From Didymodactylos carnosus (Eukaryota > Rotifera > Eurotatoria > Philodinida > Philodinidae): a stretch of DNA of 42,648 bases. The position numbers and the translations under genes are program-made. Every line of letters begins with the position of its first letter. Within the stretch, counting starts at the first letter, position 1. The notes under the pieces were generated by a model. It ran no database searches. It saw nothing but the letters and a program-made list of their open reading frames with translations, and had not been told where the DNA came from. Below are positions 39,964 through 42,648 of this stretch, piece after piece. The stretch is taken from the NCBI GenBank assembly GCA_905250885.1, contig CAJNOQ010000713.1, forward strand, positions 1 to 42,648, given 5' to 3'.

Positions 39964-41084
39964 TGTGGTCATTGGTTTTTTATATATGCGCATATAAAAG
40001 TTAGTATCGACCTAGTCTTGAATTTTCTCGTTTTCGTTCTATTGTATTTCGTAGTAAGAATAGTTTTCATTATTTGTACAGTTATTCTGTTTATGTTTTT
40101 GAAAATGACCGGTTAAAGGTTGAAATATCAACAAATAAAGGTATTAAGTTCAAAACAGCTGCAATTATTATCACATTTTAGATAAAACAAAGATATTGAG
40201 AACAGAAAAAAAATTGTTGATTTATCATTTATTAAGAGTTGATTCGTCCGTTCTATATTCGAGTTGATATATCCGTTTTATACATCCGAATGTATCCGTT
40301 CCGTATATATTCTACAGATCGGCCGATAGAATGTATTTGATCAGGCCCGTATGGGTGGCTCCGAAAAATTTATGAGCTTTCTCCGAGCCAAAAGTCTTGA
40401 ACCCAGTTATGGACCGAACCGATCTCTGGTTGGTACATTGTTCCATTTTCTTGCAGAGATATTCTTGCAAAATTCTTGTCTCCTGTTATTTCAGACAAGA
40501 ATCTTACTAGGAAAAACACAAGATTCTAAATAATATATAGATATAGGAAAATATATTTTTTTGTTATATTATTATTTTTTCTGAAACTTACATGTGTGAA
40601 AGTGTGATAAAGAAAAGTTGACTTTCACATGACGCAGAACACAAACGGAGGTTTGGAAAAAAGTAAGCCTATTCAGAAGGATAAAATCGAAAAATAAGAA
40701 TTTTTTTTTCCAAGAATAATAAATTGATAGATAGATACATTTCGTGTAAATTAGCTATTTAGCATTAAGGACTATTATGTTCCCACAACAGCAGTCACAT
40801 CAACTTTTCGAAGGAAAACTCCTAGATGATGCAATTACCAGAATGCTATTACCTGTTTCATTCTTATATTTTTATTTTTGTTCTCTCCTGTTATTATATG
40901 ACGAAAGAAAGTTATAATTAAGTATGGCTTTATTGAGGGTGATCTAGTACATGATAAGGGCCGTGTCTCTAACATGAGGAGTGAGTCATGGTGATTTCTT
41001 TTGCAATAACAACTTTCGTAATACTACAGTCTTATAAAAACAACGATTTTTATTTTTCTATTATTTCTCTTCAGACACAAAGAC
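39964..41084. other. Spacer between the GIY-YIG fragment and the second ABCC gene
   Basis: Contains a perfect 10-bp-stem hairpin (ATTCTTGTCT ... AGACAAGAAT, about 40470-40500). Its right half plus flank, ATTTCAGACAAGAATCTT, also occurs at ~38837-38854, i.e. as a direct repeat on either side of the GIY-YIG region. Otherwise AT-rich with no gene; the region before 41085 should hold the promoter of the second ABCC gene. Confidence 0.4.
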
Positions 41085-42323
41085 ATGAATGAGCATTACG
41101 AAACAAGTAATCCTCATCCATATGAGAAAAGTTCATGGTTTTCGAAAATCCATCATAGGTAAGAGTACGTTAACGTCAATATAGGAAATTAAAGAATAAC
41201 ACCAATTTCGAAAGTCTTTTACTGAACATCGTGGATATATCGTAACATATCGGGGAAAAAACATCCGAAATATCGGAATATTATGTTGTATGACATATTG
41301 GATGAGATAACTCAATGAGCGATATTGGTAACAAATTACTGATACAGAAAAAATGAAGTTTTTATGTTTTAGTTGGTTAATCAATATATTCAAAATTCGA
41401 CATAAACGTTCATTGGAATCAAGTGATTTGTATGATCTTTTGCCTGGGCTTGAAACTTCAACGTTGACTAATTTATTTGAAAAGTAAGACTATAATTGAA
41501 TTTTTAAATAAAGAACAAGCTATTCTTATTTGGAGAAACAAGCGGACTTCTCAATCACCAAGTCAATTTGACTCTTTAAAACTAAATATTACACACGTTT
41601 GATTTTAATCTTTAGCACATGGAATGATGAAGTGCAACTATCTCGAACAAAAAATCGATCACCATCGTTGTTTTTTACTACTATTCGCATTTTTCAAAAA
41701 TCATATCTTTTAAATGTTTTATCTCTCACAACATATGTATGTATATCTTATTTTGAAGGATTATGAGTTAATGATTATTATCATTTTGTAGGAGTGTTTT
41801 CGTATTAGTCAACCACTTATTCTAGCTTATATATTAAATTATTTTAAGCAATGTACGACAGTTTCACATTCCCAAGCATGGTTAACAGCAATACTCCTGT
41901 GCCTCATTTCATGGGTTTCAGTGACAGTGAGACATATATTTTTTTATCATAGTACTTTATTAGCACAGAAAATACGAATTTGCTACATGGGTTTAATATT
42001 TAGAAAAGTATATTTATTTCAGAGAAATAAATAAAATAAAATCTTAGTTCATTTTCCCATTATATTTAGATTCTACGTTTACACACATCATCATTTTCAT
42101 CAATATCAAGTGGAAAACTGATCAATTTAATAACAAATGATGTAACAAAAATTGAACAGTTTTGTTTTCGTAGTTACTTTTTATTCTGCGGGCCTATTGA
42201 AACTGTGTTTTCACTCTGGATATTATGGAGACGAATTGGAAATACTATTTTTGTAACAATGATATTTTTTCTGGTGTATATCATTGTTCAAATGCTTTTT
42301 GCCAAACTTATACAACAAATTTG
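41085..42323 (+). CDS. Second ABCC (MRP4-like) transporter, 5' exons only
   Basis: Five exons, 41085-41158, 41373-41483, 41616-41736, 41792-42007 and 42070-42323, join in frame to 258 codons plus two bases. The protein starts MNEHYETSNPHPYEKSSWFS and aligns with the N-terminus of the ABCC gene at 29675-37492: NPHPYxK..WFSKI, then KRSLESSDLYDLLP against KKSLEEKDLFDILP, the TMD1 segment ISQPLILAYILNYFK, and SSFSSISSGKLINLITNDV against SLSSIASGKIINLMTNDV. Exons 2-5 have exactly the same lengths as in the other gene (111, 121, 216, 254 nt) and identical phases. The two genes are divergent, so this is an inverted duplication. The sixth exon, expected to start with a (T/A)KR.D.RI-type helix, is not found in the last 325 bases, so intron 5 is longer than in the partner or the gene is truncated there. 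Walker motifs would lie beyond the window. Confidence 0.88.
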
Positions 42324-42648
42324 GTGAGATGAACATGAAATATTTCTTTAATTGATATCAAATTTCTATAATAGTTAACAGTTATCTCAGAAACAAATTT
42401 TCTTCTTAACTGAAACTTTGAATTTTTTCACTTTACTGCACCGTGAACTGTTAGTTTATTGCAAGATTCTATCTGAATGAGTCGATCGGAGAAGTTAATT
42501 AAAAACTGACGAGGAAAGCGCTCTACACTGTAAGGTTGGAAATTATTTATGGAAAATGCTCGGCGAATTTCAAAGAGTACATATGGGAATTCCGTGGGGA
42601 TTTTCCAGTTTATAGAAAATCGAATTTCCAACAATCTAGAAAATCGCC
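42324..42648. other. Presumed intron 5 of the second ABCC gene, to window end
   Basis: Begins with a donor GTGAGATG. No following exon recognised. A minus-strand open frame at 42428-42634 has no recognisable domain and may belong to an inserted element; insertion is suggested only by the size of the gap (over 325 bp against 59 bp in the partner gene). Confidence 0.4.

Noticed and set aside
40351..40533. 60-codon plus-strand open frame before the second ABCC gene
   Set aside because: No recognisable motif; overlaps the 10-bp hairpin and looks like spacer.

Overview
The window reads as a piece of an AT-rich animal nuclear genome, most probably a bdelloid rotifer (inference). Genes are split by many short GT-AG introns (about 45-90 bp). 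The housekeeping genes are clearly animal-like (PSMB2, TIMM8, SNRPC, an ABCC4-type transporter). A fungal/microbial-type GH81 beta-1,3-glucanase carries spliceosomal introns. Remnants of many transposon classes lie between and inside genes: Penelope-like, non-LTR, TTAA-type, MULE-type, hAT-like and foldback. Horizontally acquired secreted glycosidases and low-copy diverse transposons are typical of bdelloids. No prokaryotic operons, CRISPR arrays or tRNA genes were seen.

Layout. 1-543 (-) holds the first four exons of an unrecognised protein. 1869-2812 (-) is PSMB2, and 4073-4513 (-) is a Tim8-like mitochondrial chaperone. 5274-5762 (-) holds decayed coding fragments. 6734-12928 (-) is an 11-exon gene for an 816-residue, largely disordered Ser/Thr-rich protein; three further exons at 15126-15646 may be its 5' part or a separate small gene. 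17092-17983 (+) encodes an unrecognised membrane protein. 18732-19348 (-) is U1-C (SNRPC) with an 11-nt microexon. 19.4-24.3 kb is transposon-rich and contains a TTAA-flanked element with a nested foldback that carries a complete hammerhead ribozyme core. 24349-26954 (+) is the GH81 glucanase. 27157-28440 (-) is a dead non-LTR reverse transcriptase. 29675-37492 (-) is a complete 30-exon ABCC4-like transporter (1329 aa) with two transposon insertions in introns. 37.5-41.1 kb holds a Penelope-like GIY-YIG endonuclease fragment and a foldback element. 41085-42323 (+) is the 5' part of a second, divergently oriented ABCC gene with the same exon lengths.

The genes do not form a pathway; this is ordinary eukaryotic gene neighbourhood with mobile DNA in introns and spacers. 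The most unusual signals are the hammerhead core in a long foldback, the 5-nt microexon that completes the Walker A lysine codon of the transporter, the GIY-YIG domain interrupted by a basic linker of about 81 residues, and the MULE-type element that retains a FLYWCH-like zinc-finger exon. All splice models were derived by eye from reading frame, splice consensus and family similarity; there are no transcripts behind them.
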